From the NCBI GenBank assembly GCA_023548195.1, contig JAJHZJ010000754.1:1339501-1403500 (forward strand): 64,000 nucleotides of DNA, in the 5' to 3' direction. The stretch comes from Bettongia penicillata ogilbyi. Taxonomy: Eukaryota > Chordata > Mammalia > Diprotodontia > Potoroidae. Below, one piece after another: positions 11,180-20,679 of the stretch. Below the pieces are notes generated by a model, which worked only from the letters and a program-made list of their open reading frames with translations, made no database searches and was not told where the DNA came from. Each line of letters starts with the position of its first letter. Position 1 is the stretch's first letter. The position numbers and the translations under genes were made by a program.

Positions 11180-11590
11180 ACCAGTCAGCCAACAAGTGTT
11201 TATTATATGTTTACTATTTGCCAGAAACTATGCTGGAAACATGAAGAAATAGAACCAAGAATGGGGAAACAAGAATTACATAAATTGGTATATACAAGAT
11301 AAAGAGTGACTGGAAGGCAGCCTTGGGATGGGGAAGAGGAAGTCTGTAGAACTAGGAGAGACCTCCCAAAGGAGGTGGTGCTAAGGCAAGAATTTCTGAC
11401 ATGGGACACAGCCAATGCAAAGGCATGGTGATGGGAGAGAGAATGCTGTGTGTGAGCATCCGTGAGTAGGTTGTAAGGTCTAAGTGAGTATGTGAAACAG
11501 AGTAACACAGCAAAGTACTGGAAAGATAGCAAGGGGTTAGGTTGTGAAGAGTTTTAAATACCAAATGAAGGAGTTTATACTTGACAACCT
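11180..11590 (+). mobile_element. Ancient therian interspersed repeat (family not named)
   Basis: From 'aacaagtgtttattatatgt' it runs through 'cagccaatgcaaaggcatgg' and 'ggttaggttgtgaagagttt' to 'aaatgaaggagtttatactt'. This gives the longer internal part of the family seen in short form at 3330 and elsewhere. Confidence 0.7.
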
Positions 11591-11591
11591 G

Positions 11592-11812
11592 GTTTTAAAG
11601 CCCTTTTCTGTAATTTGTTTGTTGTGTGGCCATAGATAAGTAACTTGACCTCTCTAAGCCCGGTTTCTTCATTTGTAAAATGGGTACATCAATACTCATA
11701 AGTACCTAGCATCACAGAGTAGATGTGACACTCTAATGAGACAATGTACGTAAAATATTTGAAACACTACACAAATATCAGTCACTGCCATTACCTTCTG
11801 AAACAGCCCTAA
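11592..11812 (+). mobile_element. MIR-type SINE
   Basis: Order: 'gtgtggccatagataagtaa', 'gcccggtttcttcatttgta', 'gagacaatgtacgtaaaata' and an 'aatatcagtcactgccatta' end. Confidence 0.75.
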
Positions 11813-11961
11813 TTATTAGGAAAGTTTTCCTTCCATCAAACTCACACAGTGGGAAAGTGATAAATATTTGTTGGAAAGAAATGAAAATGCTAGAGAAGAA
11901 AGAAACTGGATGAGAAGATGGACAGATGCCTCTTCCAGTGGTCATGGTCTATGATTATGGA

Positions 11962-12162
11962 GGCCGCTTAGTGTACTGGAAAGAACACTGAATTTAGAAT
12001 CGAAGGTTTGAATCCTGGGTTCATCAATTACTACCTTAGGCAAGTCACTTAAACCCTCTGGGACTTGGTTTACTCATTCGTAAAATGATGAGTTTGGATT
12101 AGATCAAAAGTATCAGATAAGCTGTCTGCAACATACCCTATTCTATGACCTGAACCAGATGA
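11962..12162 (+). mobile_element. MIR/THER1-type SINE
   Basis: Order: 'cgcttagtgtactggaaaga', 'gaatcctgggttcatcaatt', 'ggcaagtcacttaaaccctc', 'tactcattcgtaaaatgatg'. Confidence 0.8.
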
Positions 12163-12339
12163 AAGTATAATTGGGAAATATCAGAGACCAAAGTGGAGCT
12201 GTCCAATTAGTCTTGCTAGTCTAATTAGCCCAATTAGGCTAAGACAAAGGCCATCTTTCGCATAGATAGAAGCACCATTGCCCACCCTACATCATGACTG
12301 TCATGGGCACCATGATGATGCAAAGGATCATGGGGGCAC

Positions 12340-12490
12340 AGCTTTATATCTAGAAGGGACCTCTTCTAACACCTTCAATTGACAGAGGACAAAACAGAGA
12401 GGACAAGGGAACAAATATAGTCACTGACAGAATTATAATTTGAATCCGGGTTCTTAGACATCAAATCCTAAGTTGTTTCCAATGCCCAAG
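12340..12490 (-). mobile_element. Degenerate MIR/CR1-like fragment
   Basis: It has 'ctagaagggacctcttctaa' followed by 'gacaaaacagagaggacaag' and 'aatttgaatccgggttctta'. The family assignment is uncertain. Confidence 0.45.
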
Positions 12491-12539
12491 TGGGTAATGG
12501 TAATAATACCGTTAGTAAATTTACAAGTCACAGTGCTGC

Positions 12540-12890
12540 TCCCGCTAAATTAGAGAAAAGCTTCTGCCAGCGATACAGAATAACTATCAGACTTTAATGA
12601 TTAAGAAAAAAAAAACTGTTAAAGGCTTGGTTGAGGGAAGAGGGAGATTAGATTTGTTCTGCTGGGCCGTAGAGCTAACAGCAGTGGACTGGAGAGGGGT
12701 GGATTTACACTTTATGGAACTAAAAAACTGCCCAACATCTGAGCTACCCCTAAGTGCAAGGTAGCGTCCTTCCCTTCACTGGAGATCTTCAAGCAGGAGG
12801 CTGGATGACCACTGGTCAGGGATGTTTCAGTGAGGAAGCTTGTTCAGACCTCTGAGAGCCTTCCAATTCTGAGGTTCTACAGTTCTGTGC
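12540..12890 (+). mobile_element. L3/CR1-type LINE 3' end
   Basis: Plus-strand CR1 3' landmarks are 'cttcactggagatcttcaag', 'aggctggatgaccactggtc', 'cttccaattctgaggttcta' and 'cagttctgtg'. The upstream half is diverged. Confidence 0.7.
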
Positions 12891-13020
12891 CAGGGAGAGA
12901 GAGGGAGAGAGATTGTATATGGAGCCCAAGGAAATCAGATTAATAAAGGTGGCAGGAAGAGAGGGCAGATGATATGAGACCTGGAAGGAAGAAAGCAAGC
13001 AGGAGGTCCATCCCATTACA

Positions 13021-13560
13021 GAGTTGCCAGTGTGTGCCAGGCACTGAGAGTCAAACAGGACTCATCTGCCTTTGGCAGAATTCCTAACGGTGCTGTTAGG
13101 AACACAGCCACCATGAATCATTGATGGGGCTGAGCAAATGGAAATTATCATTTAATGCTGGAGCTTAAATAAAAAATAAGAATTTTCCTTTTTATTTAAA
13201 TATTTGGTTGTTGACTCTGGTATCTCTTGGACCATGGTGGGGGGAGGGATGAGAGGAATAGGTGGTGATGGGAACTGGGGTGGGAGAGAGATGAAGTTCA
13301 ATACACAGAAGTCAAAAGAACCGCCCCTTCTGCATCCCATCTTGGAGAATGCACACGCACGCAGAAGAGGGCTTTCTGATGTCATAACGTGGGCCTGGGG
13401 ATGGGCCCTAGATCCAGTGTCTGACCTGCACATAGCAAATCTGTCCCTGTGTCATTCAAAATGCATGGGCATAAATCATTCACTTGAGTTGAAAGCTTTA
13501 ACATCTGGCGAGGAAGTCCCTGATTCCAAGGCATGAGCGTCTAGCTTCCTGATTCGTTTG
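13021..13560. promoter_or_regulatory. Candidate conserved non-coding block
   Basis: This repeat-free block lies between a CR1 3' end and unassigned sequence. It contains 'aaaatgcatgggcataaatc' and 'tctggcgaggaagtccctga' and retains several CpGs. The pattern (ATGCAT, TAAAT, ATTCA, unusual CpG retention) is enhancer-like by inference only. It has no exon or promoter signal. Confidence 0.35.
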
Positions 13561-13984
13561 TTTATTTGAGGTGGGAGGGGGATGGGAAAGTTCAGCCAAC
13601 ACACACTTAGAGATGATGGATGGGGAGGGGAGAGCCTCAGAGCATCATGGCAGCATCCATTAATTCACCATTCTCTGGTTAGAGGAACTATGGGATGGCT
13701 ACTTTACGGACACCCCCAAACATATATATTTGACTCTATAATGATAAGAACCACAGCTCTTCATTTCTGTGGCCCTCTGAGATGTACGAATCACCTTTTT
13801 TAGGTGGTATTTGAATCTGACACTCCCCCCATCTTCCTATTAGATTGAGTTGAGTAGAAATGAATGAATTAGAGAAGAGAAGAGGGAGGCAGCATTGGCC
13901 TCTGTAAATAATGTTCTGGTTAAGCTAAAACTCAATTCAATAAAACAATGTTAATTAAATACCTTCTATGGATGAGGCAGAACC
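13561..13984. other. Unassigned non-coding sequence
   Basis: G-rich at 13570-13640, then AT-rich. A truncated 'aatgttaattaaatacctt' repeat start lies near 13945. Nothing else is recognised. Confidence 0.4.
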
Positions 13985-14215
13985 AGTGTGGTAGGGTGGA
14001 AAGAGCTGGTCTTGGGGGCTGGAAGACCTGAGTTCAAATCCTGCCTCTGACATATACTGTCTGACCCTGAGCAAGTCACTTAGCCTCAATTTCCTTATCT
14101 GTAAAATGGGAATAATAATGGCACTTAGCTCCCAGGATTGTTGCAAGGATAAAAATTTGATTATATTTATAAAGCGCTTGGCAAACCTTAAATAAAAGAT
14201 AATCTTAGCTAATAA
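13985..14215 (+). mobile_element. MIR/THER1-type SINE, full length
   Basis: A clean full series: 'gtagggtggaaagagctggt', 'gacctgagttcaaatcctgc', 'ctgagcaagtcacttagcct', 'tgtaaaatgggaataataat', 'aaagcgcttggcaaacctta'. Confidence 0.9.
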
Positions 14216-14254
14216 CAGGACAGCAAAAGCAAAATAGCCAAAGGACTATAGGGT

Positions 14255-14412
14255 TAGAGCTTCAAGGGACCATAGAGGTCATTCATCCACCCTAACTCTC
14301 ATTTTACAGATGAGGAAACTGAGGCCAAGGGTAGGCAGAAAGGGATAGCCTTGGATTTGATCCCAATCTTCTGTCTACAAAACCACTATACTGACCACCT
14401 CCCTCACCCTCT
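14255..14412 (-). mobile_element. MIR-type SINE fragment
   Basis: It has 'ctctcattttacagatgagg' and 'aaactgaggccaagggtagg', then 'tttgatcccaatcttctgtc'. The upstream 'ttcaagggaccatagaggtc' is CR1/MIR-like. Confidence 0.7.
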
Positions 14413-14449
14413 TTGGGTTTCTATTCTGCTGAAGTCTCATCAGGCCCTC

Positions 14450-14670
14450 AACCAATAAGCATTTATTAAGCGCCTACTGTATGCAAGGCATGGTCCTAAG
14501 TGCCGGGAATATAAAGAAAAATAAAAAAAGGTTTTATTTTAATTAGAGAGACAACATGTATATAAATAACCACACAAGATACATACAGAGTAGAGGTAGG
14601 TGGCCTTTGAGGGGCATCAGTGGCAGCTGGAGGACCAGGAAAGGCCTCTTGTGGGATGTGGCTCTCATTC
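14450..14670 (+). mobile_element. Ancient therian interspersed repeat (family not named)
   Basis: It begins 'aagcatttattaagcgccta' and 'ctgtatgcaaggcatggtcc', with an AAAAATAAAAAAAGG insertion. It continues through 'agagagacaacatgtatata' to 'gaccaggaaaggcctcttgt'. A short (ATTA)n run follows at 14670-14690. Confidence 0.65.
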
Positions 14671-14852
14671 TAATTAATTAATTAATTAATGCCAACATTA
14701 ATATTAGTCTATATTCCGTGAGCTCACACACATTAAAGAGGAGTTTGGTAGAAGGGGATTTAAGTAGAGAAAACATGAAAAAAATATGGCAAGTAGCAAC
14801 GTACAGGTAAACATCTTTCCTTGGATATATGCTATTAAGTAAAACCTTAAGA

Positions 14853-15115
14853 AGGGGGTCCTTAACCTGGATCTGTGAACTTATTATTACTGTTATTTTT
14901 AACTGATGACTGTATATTTATTATTTATTGCTATTCCAAACTATATTTATTATTATGATATATTATCATTTTAACTAATAACTGCATATTTATTATAATT
15001 TATTATTTTAAATAACTATATTAATATAATTTATTGCTATTTTAACTAACAGCATGTTTATTATAATTTATTCTTATTATTTTTAACTGGTAAGTGTAAT
15101 TATTGTAATTATTTA
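14853..15115 (+). repeat. AT-rich imperfect tandem array on a hAT-like start
   Basis: The left edge 'gggggtccttaacctggatc' matches the terminal part of a hAT-type element also seen at 34654. From about 14880 the sequence is a loose tandem array of TTTATTATTATTTTTAACTAATAACTGTATA-like segments, with successive 'ttttaact' motifs at irregular 60-75 bp spacing. Confidence 0.6.
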
Positions 15116-15165
15116 TTTTTCAAGACTGGATCTCACTATCTTGCCCAGGCTGAAAGTGGCAACTC
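15115..15165 (-). pseudogene. RN7SL: 7SL (SRP) RNA 3'-end fragment, probable
   Basis: The plus strand shows a T-rich run, then 'agactggatctcactatctt' and 'gcccaggctgaaagtggca'. This corresponds to the reverse complement of the 3' end of 7SL RNA (..CCAGCCTGGGCAACATAGCGAGACC..). The 'actggatctc' variant is shared with the 59.3-kb pseudogene. Beyond about 15165 the match becomes unclear, so only a fragment is claimed. Confidence 0.55.
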
Positions 15166-15295
15166 CTCTGTGAGGTATATGGCAGAGATGAGGCAATAGG
15201 CCCATCCACTTCAAGGATGAAGTGGAGGTGAGGGTCACGGTCTTGGGCCATCCTTGGTCGATGGCATCCCTGAGAGGCTGAGGTGATCCCAAGGC

Positions 15296-15362
15296 ATACA
15301 TGTATTGTGTGAATGTATGTGTGTGTATGTGTGTTTGTAGGTGTGTGCATGTGAGTGTGTGA
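15296..15362 (+). repeat. TG-rich imperfect microsatellite
   Basis: A GTGTATGTGTGT-type array with A and C interruptions. Confidence 0.85.
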
Positions 15363-15424
15363 AGGATGGATGGCAGATTAATGAGAACTTTCTCTGGGCG
15401 AGGGAAACTTGTAGCCAACTCCTA

Positions 15425-15645
15425 CAAGCCTTTTCTTAACTCCCTGATCATTCTCCCTTCCAAAACTACCTTGTATCTATTTTGCATATTCAATCATTAT
15501 ATACACACACATCCATGTTGTCTCCCTCATTAGCTTCCTGACAGCAGGGCTTCTCTTAAGTTTCTTTGTATCTCCAAGAGCTAAGCGTACTGCCTGACAC
15601 ATAGTAGGTGCTTAATAAATTCTTGTGGATTGATTAAGTGATGGG
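15425..15645 (+). mobile_element. L2 LINE 3' end
   Basis: L2 3' pattern: 'ccaaaactaccttgtatcta', 'gacagcagggcttctcttaa', 'tttgtatctccaagagctaa', 'tgcctgacacatagtaggtg' and the tail 'cttaataaattcttgtggat' with TTGATT. Confidence 0.85.
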
Positions 15646-15868
15646 AAGGAACCCCGGATTGGGAGTCAGAAGTTCTGGATCAGGTAACTTACTGGCTGTC
15701 TGACAATGGGCAAACCATTGCCTTTTTCCAAGACTTAGTTTCCTTATCTATAAAACAAGGATGGTGATACACTCCCTATCTCACAGTGTGGTGGCTGTGA
15801 AGAAAACACTCTGTAAACTGTAAAGTGTTATAGAAATGGGAGCCATTAGTGTTATTATTAGCATCTTT
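15646..15868 (+). mobile_element. MIR/THER1-type SINE
   Basis: It starts near 'attgggagtcagaagttctg' and continues 'acttactggctgtctgacaa', 'cttagtttccttatctataa', 'gtaaactgtaaagtgttata'. It lies directly after the L2 tail. Confidence 0.85.
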
Positions 15869-15989
15869 TCCCAGTCTGACTCCTGGAAGGTGTCAGGAAC
15901 CGAAAACTTGTAAACATCGGAGGCTTCAGGGACAAGCCAACCTCTGAGGCTGCCTCTTCAGCATCTATCTTTGATTTTTTAAAAAATTT

Positions 15990-16135
15990 ATTGAGGGTGA
16001 AAAAGGGCAAGGCCATAGAGTCTAGGCTTGCCATTTTATGTAGAAGGAAACTGAGACCTGACAGGGGAAGAGATTTGCCCAGTTAACCACTCAGGTATCA
16101 AAACTAGCACTCTTTCCCTGGCATGGCATTCATTA
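15990..16135 (-). mobile_element. MIR-type SINE fragment
   Basis: Contains 'gaaggaaactgagacctgac' and 'agatttgcccagttaacca', a reversed MIR centre. Confidence 0.6.
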
Positions 16136-16234
16136 GAGAGAGGATTCTTTGCATTGCTTAGTTTTTCAAGTAGTCCCTATGCATTTTCTCAACTAGATTG
16201 TAACTCCTAGAGGAATAGAACCTCATATGCACTT

Positions 16235-16292
16235 TCATCCATCCATCCATCAGTTCATCTATCCATTTATCCATCCACTCATCTACTCTTCC
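16235..16292 (+). repeat. (ATCC)n microsatellite, imperfect
   Basis: ATCC repeats with CAGTTC and TTT interruptions follow an L2-like fragment ('ctagattgtaactcctagag'). Confidence 0.85.
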
Positions 16293-16680
16293 ATGAACTC
16301 ATTAAGCATTTGTTAAGCACCTACTATGTGCAGGATAGAGGCAGGTAGGTGGCTCAGTGGAAAGAGTGCTGGGTCTAGAGTTAGGAAGACTCATCTTCCT
16401 GAGTTTAAATGTAGCCTTGGATACTAGCTGTGTGATTCTGGGCAAGCCACTTCATCCTGTTTGCCTCGGTTTCCTCATCTGGAAAATGAGCTGGAGAAGG
16501 AAATGGCAAATGACGCCAGTGTCTTTGTCAAGAAAACCCTAAATATTCATTGAATGAATGAACTGAATGCAAGCACAAAGCCAAAACAGCTTACATTCCC
16601 CTGGGAAGAGGCAGGAAAAGACAAAATGTACATAGATAGACAAATGTAAAACACACCTAGAGGGAGCTAGAGATTCTCTT
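16292..16680 (+). mobile_element. Therian repeat split by a Mar1-like SINE
   Basis: The 'ttaagcatttgttaagcacc' start (16300-16336) is separated by a SINE (16337-16556) from its continuation 'aaaacagcttacattcccct' and 'aaaatgtacatagatagaca' (16570-16650). The SINE therefore inserted into an existing older repeat. Confidence 0.65.
16337..16556 (+). mobile_element. tRNA-headed SINE with RTE-type tail (Mar1-like)
   Basis: Head 'gaggcaggtaggtggctcag', then 'ggcaagccacttcatcctgt', 'gtttcctcatctggaaaatg' and 'agctggagaaggaaatggca'. The last part of the tail is lost after 'aagaaaaccctaaa'. Confidence 0.9.
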
Positions 16681-17007
16681 AGGCGTGTGTGTGTTTGTCC
16701 TTCCTTGCTGAAGAAGAAAGACCATGCCATCAGAGAAATGATGACATGACTTGCACTTGACTTTGCGTTGAGTGAGGGAGGGCTGTGCAGGTCATCAGCC
16801 TCACTTCTCCTCCAGAGCCATCTGAATCCAGTGACCAGATATTCATCAGGATGACTGGAGATGGCCCAGGATGAGGCAATTGGGGTTAAATAACTTGCCA
16901 AAGGTCACACAGCTAGTGAGTGTCAAGTGTCTGAGGTGAGATTTGAACTCAGGTCCTCTTGATTCCTGCACTGGTGCTCTATCCACTGTACCACCTAGCT
17001 GTCCCTT
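16680..17007 (-). mobile_element. Marsupial-type SINE, nearly complete
   Basis: On the minus strand it begins with the tRNA-like head (the plus strand ends 'ctctatccactgtaccacct' and 'agctgtccc'). It passes through a MIR-like core, then the family-specific 3' half containing the reverse of 'gaatatctggtcactgga' and 'agaccatgccatcagagaaa'. It is an inverted relative of 10041-10237. Confidence 0.85.
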
Positions 17008-17217
17008 CTCTCAGGTAAAGATGAGGAGGAAGAACATAGAATGGAGTGCCTCCTCTAGGTTAGATGTAGCAAATGGCTGAATAACGAATGGGTGCTTATC
17101 GTATGACCTAATGAATGAGTGAATGATTGCAAAAATGCATTTGGAAGGCTCCCTGAGCTCATCCTCTTGGGATGGGAAAAAGAAATAAAATCCTGCACCA
17201 AGAAGAAACTAAAAATT

Positions 17218-17372
17218 CAATTAAATCCAACAAACATTTATTAAGTGCCTACTATATGCCAGGCACTGTACTAAGCACTGGGGCAAAAGACAGACCCTAC
17301 CCTGAAGGAACTCCCAATCTAATGGAAACCAAAACCCTGGAAGTCTCAGATGAAATGGAGATTTTAGGAAGT
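17218..17372 (+). mobile_element. Ancient therian interspersed repeat (family not named)
   Basis: 'caacaaacatttattaagtg' is followed by 'atatgccaggcactgtacta' and 'accctgaaggaactcccaat'. This is one of the least diverged copies of the start. Confidence 0.75.
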
Positions 17373-17419
17373 ATCCAGGGCCTTTGAAAGGGCAAAGAAG
17401 AAGACAGTGTAGGTGGGAC

Positions 17420-17722
17420 TCAGGTCATAAGATTTAGAGCTGAAAAGGACCTTACCCAACATTTAGTTCAACCCCCAATTTTACAGATGGGGAAAATGAG
17501 TCAGGAAGATCTGAGTTTGAATCTTGCTTCAGGCACTTCCTAGCTATGTGACCCTGCGCAGGTCACTTAATCACTCTCTCTGCCTCAGTTTCCTCATCTA
17601 TAAAATAAGGATAATAGTAGCATTGATTTCACAGGTTCTTTATAAGGATCAAATGAGATAGCATATATGAAGTGCTTTGCACACTGTAAACCATATATAA
17701 ACACATGCTTAATTCTAGTGCC
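17420..17722 (+). mobile_element. MIR-type SINEs, two adjoining pieces
   Basis: 17420-17490 is a reversed MIR/CR1 piece ('caattttacagatggggaaa'). 17493-17720 is a plus-strand MIR with 'cactctctctgcctcagttt', 'aaaataaggataatagtagc' and 'gaagtgctttgcacactgta'. Confidence 0.75.
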
Positions 17723-17774
17723 TTCCCTTAGTGAATTATCTTCAATTTATCCTGTATGACTATGTTTTTATCAT

Positions 17775-17985
17775 TGCTATTATTATTAACGATGATAACT
17801 ACGATTTATATAGCACCTACTATGTGCCAGACACAGTGCTAAGGCATTTTGTAATTATTATCTCATTTGATATATGTAAGCTATTTGTACATAGATGTTT
17901 GTATATCATCTCCCTCACAGGCAAACCGACCTCACTGGTTCTGTTATCATCTCCATTTTACAGCTGAGAAAGTCGAGGATATGCC
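17775..17985 (-). mobile_element. MIR-type SINE with internal insertion
   Basis: 'tatagcacctactatgtgcc' and 'tttgtaattattatctcatt' belong to a reversed MIR that resumes at 'tctccattttacagctgaga'. About 60 bp between them (17880-17940) is foreign, perhaps a short L2 tail. Confidence 0.65.
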
Positions 17986-18179
17986 ATCAGGCTTCCTATT
18001 TTAATGAATTATTCTGAGCTATCTCTGGTGATGGATACTCTCTGGGGATAGTCCTTTGTTGTAATATGGGGCCTGAAAACAGGTAGCTCTTGATGAGGAG
18101 GGACTTGGCTTCCCAAAACTGTGTGATGCTCTAGTTTTGCTCCTAACTCTGACCTAAATCTGGCTTGTTAAGAAGAGCT

Positions 18180-18700
18180 CTGGTCTGTCATTTATAATAA
18201 CTAGTATGCTATATAGAGCTATGAGGCTTGCAAACATAGACTATCTTGCTTATCATTCCCATCTTACAGATGAGAAGACTGAGTACAGAGAGATTCAATG
18301 ACTGACTGGGAAGAGAGCTAGATTTGGAGCCAGAGGCCCTGCTACTTATAACTTGTATGACCTCGGCAAGTTATCTCACTTCCCTGGGCTTCAGTTTATT
18401 TATCCATAAAAATGAAGGAATGGGACTAGATGGACCTCTTCTGTTCTTTCAGGTCTGAAGTTATGATCCTGTGACTTAGGGCCAGACAAGTAATAAAAAT
18501 CTGAGTACGATACCTGATCTTCTCCTCTCTCACTCCTATACTCTATCCACTACTGCTCTCCAGCCTTATGCCTTATTGGTCACGTGACTTTGAGCAAGTC
18601 TCTTCTTTTTTCTGTGACTCAGTTGCCTTCCCTGGAAAATAAGGGGGATGGACTGGATAGTCCCTCCCAGCTCTGACAATCTTATCCTGTGATTCTAAAT
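18180..18700 (+). mobile_element. Three adjacent MIR-type SINE pieces
   Basis: 18180-18305 is reversed (minus strand, 'tcttacagatgagaagactg'). 18308-18480 is plus ('ctgggcttcagtttatttat'). 18555-18700 is plus ('gactcagttgccttccctgg', 'agtccctcccagctctgaca'). Confidence 0.75.
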
Positions 18701-18845
18701 CACCCAAGCAGACAGCAGCAATCCCTTCTCATTCTCTTGGCCACTCTTTTGTCTTCATCAAAGAGCTATAAAGGCCTCAAACCCACAGTGCATTGAGCCT
18801 GATGGAGAGGAAGTGGTACTTGGGTGAAGGAATGGGGAAAGAAGC

Positions 18846-19027
18846 AGGCTGTTTCTAATGTTTGTAACTATTCTCCATCTTAAAAACACACACATACGTA
18901 TATACACAGAATACATGTACATAAATGTGCACACACATGCATGTATACACATGCGTACATATATGTACATGTACACAAAATCTATACATTTAGGGCAGAG
19001 AATAATTACAAACATTAGAAATAGCTT
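18846..19027. repeat. Inverted repeat with about 122-bp spacer
   Basis: The left arm (18852-18875) reads tttctaatgtttgtaacta then ttctc. The right arm (18998-19021) is its reverse complement with one mismatch in 24 bp. Homology continues outward for about six more bases with mismatches. The spacer is a CA/TA-rich region (18885-18985) full of alternating purine-pyrimidine steps. No repeat family was recognised for the arms. Confidence 0.85.
18885..18985 (+). repeat. CA/TA-rich imperfect microsatellite
   Basis: Alternating purine-pyrimidine sequence with ACACAC, TACGTATA, ATGCATGTATAC and TGTACATGTACA segments. It forms the spacer of the inverted repeat above. Confidence 0.85.
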
Positions 19028-19085
19028 TCCCCATATATATATGCATGCATATCTATATCAGTTTTCTACCACCATCTATCTCTCA

Positions 19086-19086
19086 T

Positions 19087-19128
<42 letters not shown>

Positions 19129-19168
19129 GTCTATCTATCTATCTATCTATCCATCCATCCATCCATCC
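19086..19168 (+). repeat. (ATCT)n then (ATCC)n microsatellite
   Basis: About 15 ATCT units with one ATCTGTCT interruption, changing to ATCC at about 19150. Confidence 0.97.
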
Positions 19169-19169
19169 G

Positions 19170-20030
19170 TCTATGGCAGGGAACACGGTGCTTCCAAACG
19201 TCTGGCTTAATAAGCTCTTTCCCCACAGCCTCACACAGGAGCACCAACACATATGTATCAGGTTCCCCGAAATCTTGGACGCTGGTGCTAAAAGCCCGGC
19301 TGTGGTCCTGTCGGCCCCGAGAGTGGAACAGAAAATGAAATGTCCCCCCATTGAAGGTTGGCAGGGATGCTATTACCGACGGTGTAATCATCAATTACCC
19401 CCATTGCAAGCTACTGATTTTATAATTATCCGAGTTCCAACTTCTAACCTCAGCGCTGCAGCAAGCAACGTTGCCTGGCAAGTCTAACAGGAGGCTTTTA
19501 CGAACCCCTCCCCCTCATTCCCCTGCCCCCCCTTTTTTCTTTCTGGGGGAAATCTTCTCGGCCTCCACAGAAGACTGAATTTGCAATTGCTTGTCATTCA
19601 AAACAAAGGCAAACCACTCATTTGTAATTCACCAGCCACCTGAACAGGCTGCCGGCTTCCCAGGCTGACTCTCTCCAAGCATGCACGCACCGTAGCACAA
19701 AGTTCATTTTTCTATTGTTAAAATTGTATAAGCTGGGGCTTTTTTCTTTTTTTTTTTTTTAGCAGCGAGTACACAATTCCGCCTGCTTTCCGTGAGTGCT
19801 CCTGGCATCAAAGGAATGGAGGGCCTTTCTTTCACTGCCTCGCTGCCGAAACATTTTGCTTTGGGGTGTTGGGCGAAAGAAATTGGCGATATGCTGCCGT
19901 AAGGAGCTGAAAACGATCAATTACGCACGGAGGCACCATATGTGTGCGTCGATGGAAGCTTTCATGGGGCAAAGTTATGCCCCTTTGGGGTGCGGGCCCA
20001 TTATCTGTCATCTGTAAGTGGTTTCTGAGA
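19170..20030. promoter_or_regulatory. Candidate conserved regulatory block with retained CpGs
   Basis: This 860-bp block has no recognisable repeat although the flanks are saturated with them. TAATCATCAATTA (19385-19397) resembles a PBX/homeodomain composite site, with TATAATTATC nearby. I count about 14 CpGs in 19761-19995, far above the surrounding repeats. It includes a T-run at 19739-19760. There is no promoter element or convincing open frame. The enhancer role is inferred. Confidence 0.5.
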
Positions 20031-20092
20031 AGTCATTGGGATGGAAATGGGAGGCAAGGGCTCTAGGACCCCAACAGTCAAATGGAGACCAC

Positions 20093-20140
20093 AGAGCACA
20101 TAGTAGGTGCTTAATAAATATTTACCAACTGACTGGATGA
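20093..20140 (+). mobile_element. L2 LINE 3' tail
   Basis: 'gagcacatagtaggtgctta' then 'ataaatatttaccaactgac', the last 45 bp of L2. Confidence 0.7.
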
Positions 20141-20149
20141 CCGGAGAGG

Positions 20150-20560
20150 GTTTTGGATTCCTGGTCACAGGGGTCAAATCTCAGCTGTGCCATTTGGGAG
20201 ACCCTGAGCCTTCACTCTGTGCTAGGTACTTGGGGACACAAAGGGATAAATGAAGGTCTCTCTGAATCTGTAAAATGGAGGGGATAGATTAGATGACCTC
20301 TAAAGTGTCTCAGAATCTATATTTAAGAACCTAATTCTTCATTTCTGAGTGATAGTGTTACCCAGGGCTGATCTGTTAAGCCTATGGTCCTGCAGCAAGG
20401 GCAGAGGATTTAGAGGAAGAGGTTCTGGGTCTGAATCTTAACACGGTCATTTATTGCCTCCGTGACCTTTAGCAAGTCTCTTGAGGCCTCAGTTTCCTCA
20501 TCTGTAAAATGAGGGGCTTGGGCTTGATGACCTCTAAAATCAGGCCTGACCTTGACTTAA
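20150..20560 (+). mobile_element. Two plus-strand MIR-type SINEs
   Basis: 20150-20325 ends 'aatggaggggatagattaga'. 20385-20560 has 'ttgaggcctcagtttcctca' and 'gaggggcttgggcttgatga'. The first has an insertion resembling 'ctgtgctaggtacttgggga'. Confidence 0.7.
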
Positions 20561-20679
20561 ACCAGAACTTGAAATATGGAAGTTCTCTATTGATGGAGAG
20601 AATTTGGATATTACAGGAAAGAAAGATGAACAAAGAGAGAGGTGAAAGCTGGTGTGAGCCAGTAGCTTAGCCTTATATA

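Noticed and set aside
18858..19487. 209-residue frame
   Set aside because: It is composed of the CA/TA spacer, the ATCT array and part of the unique block, with no recognisable protein sequence.
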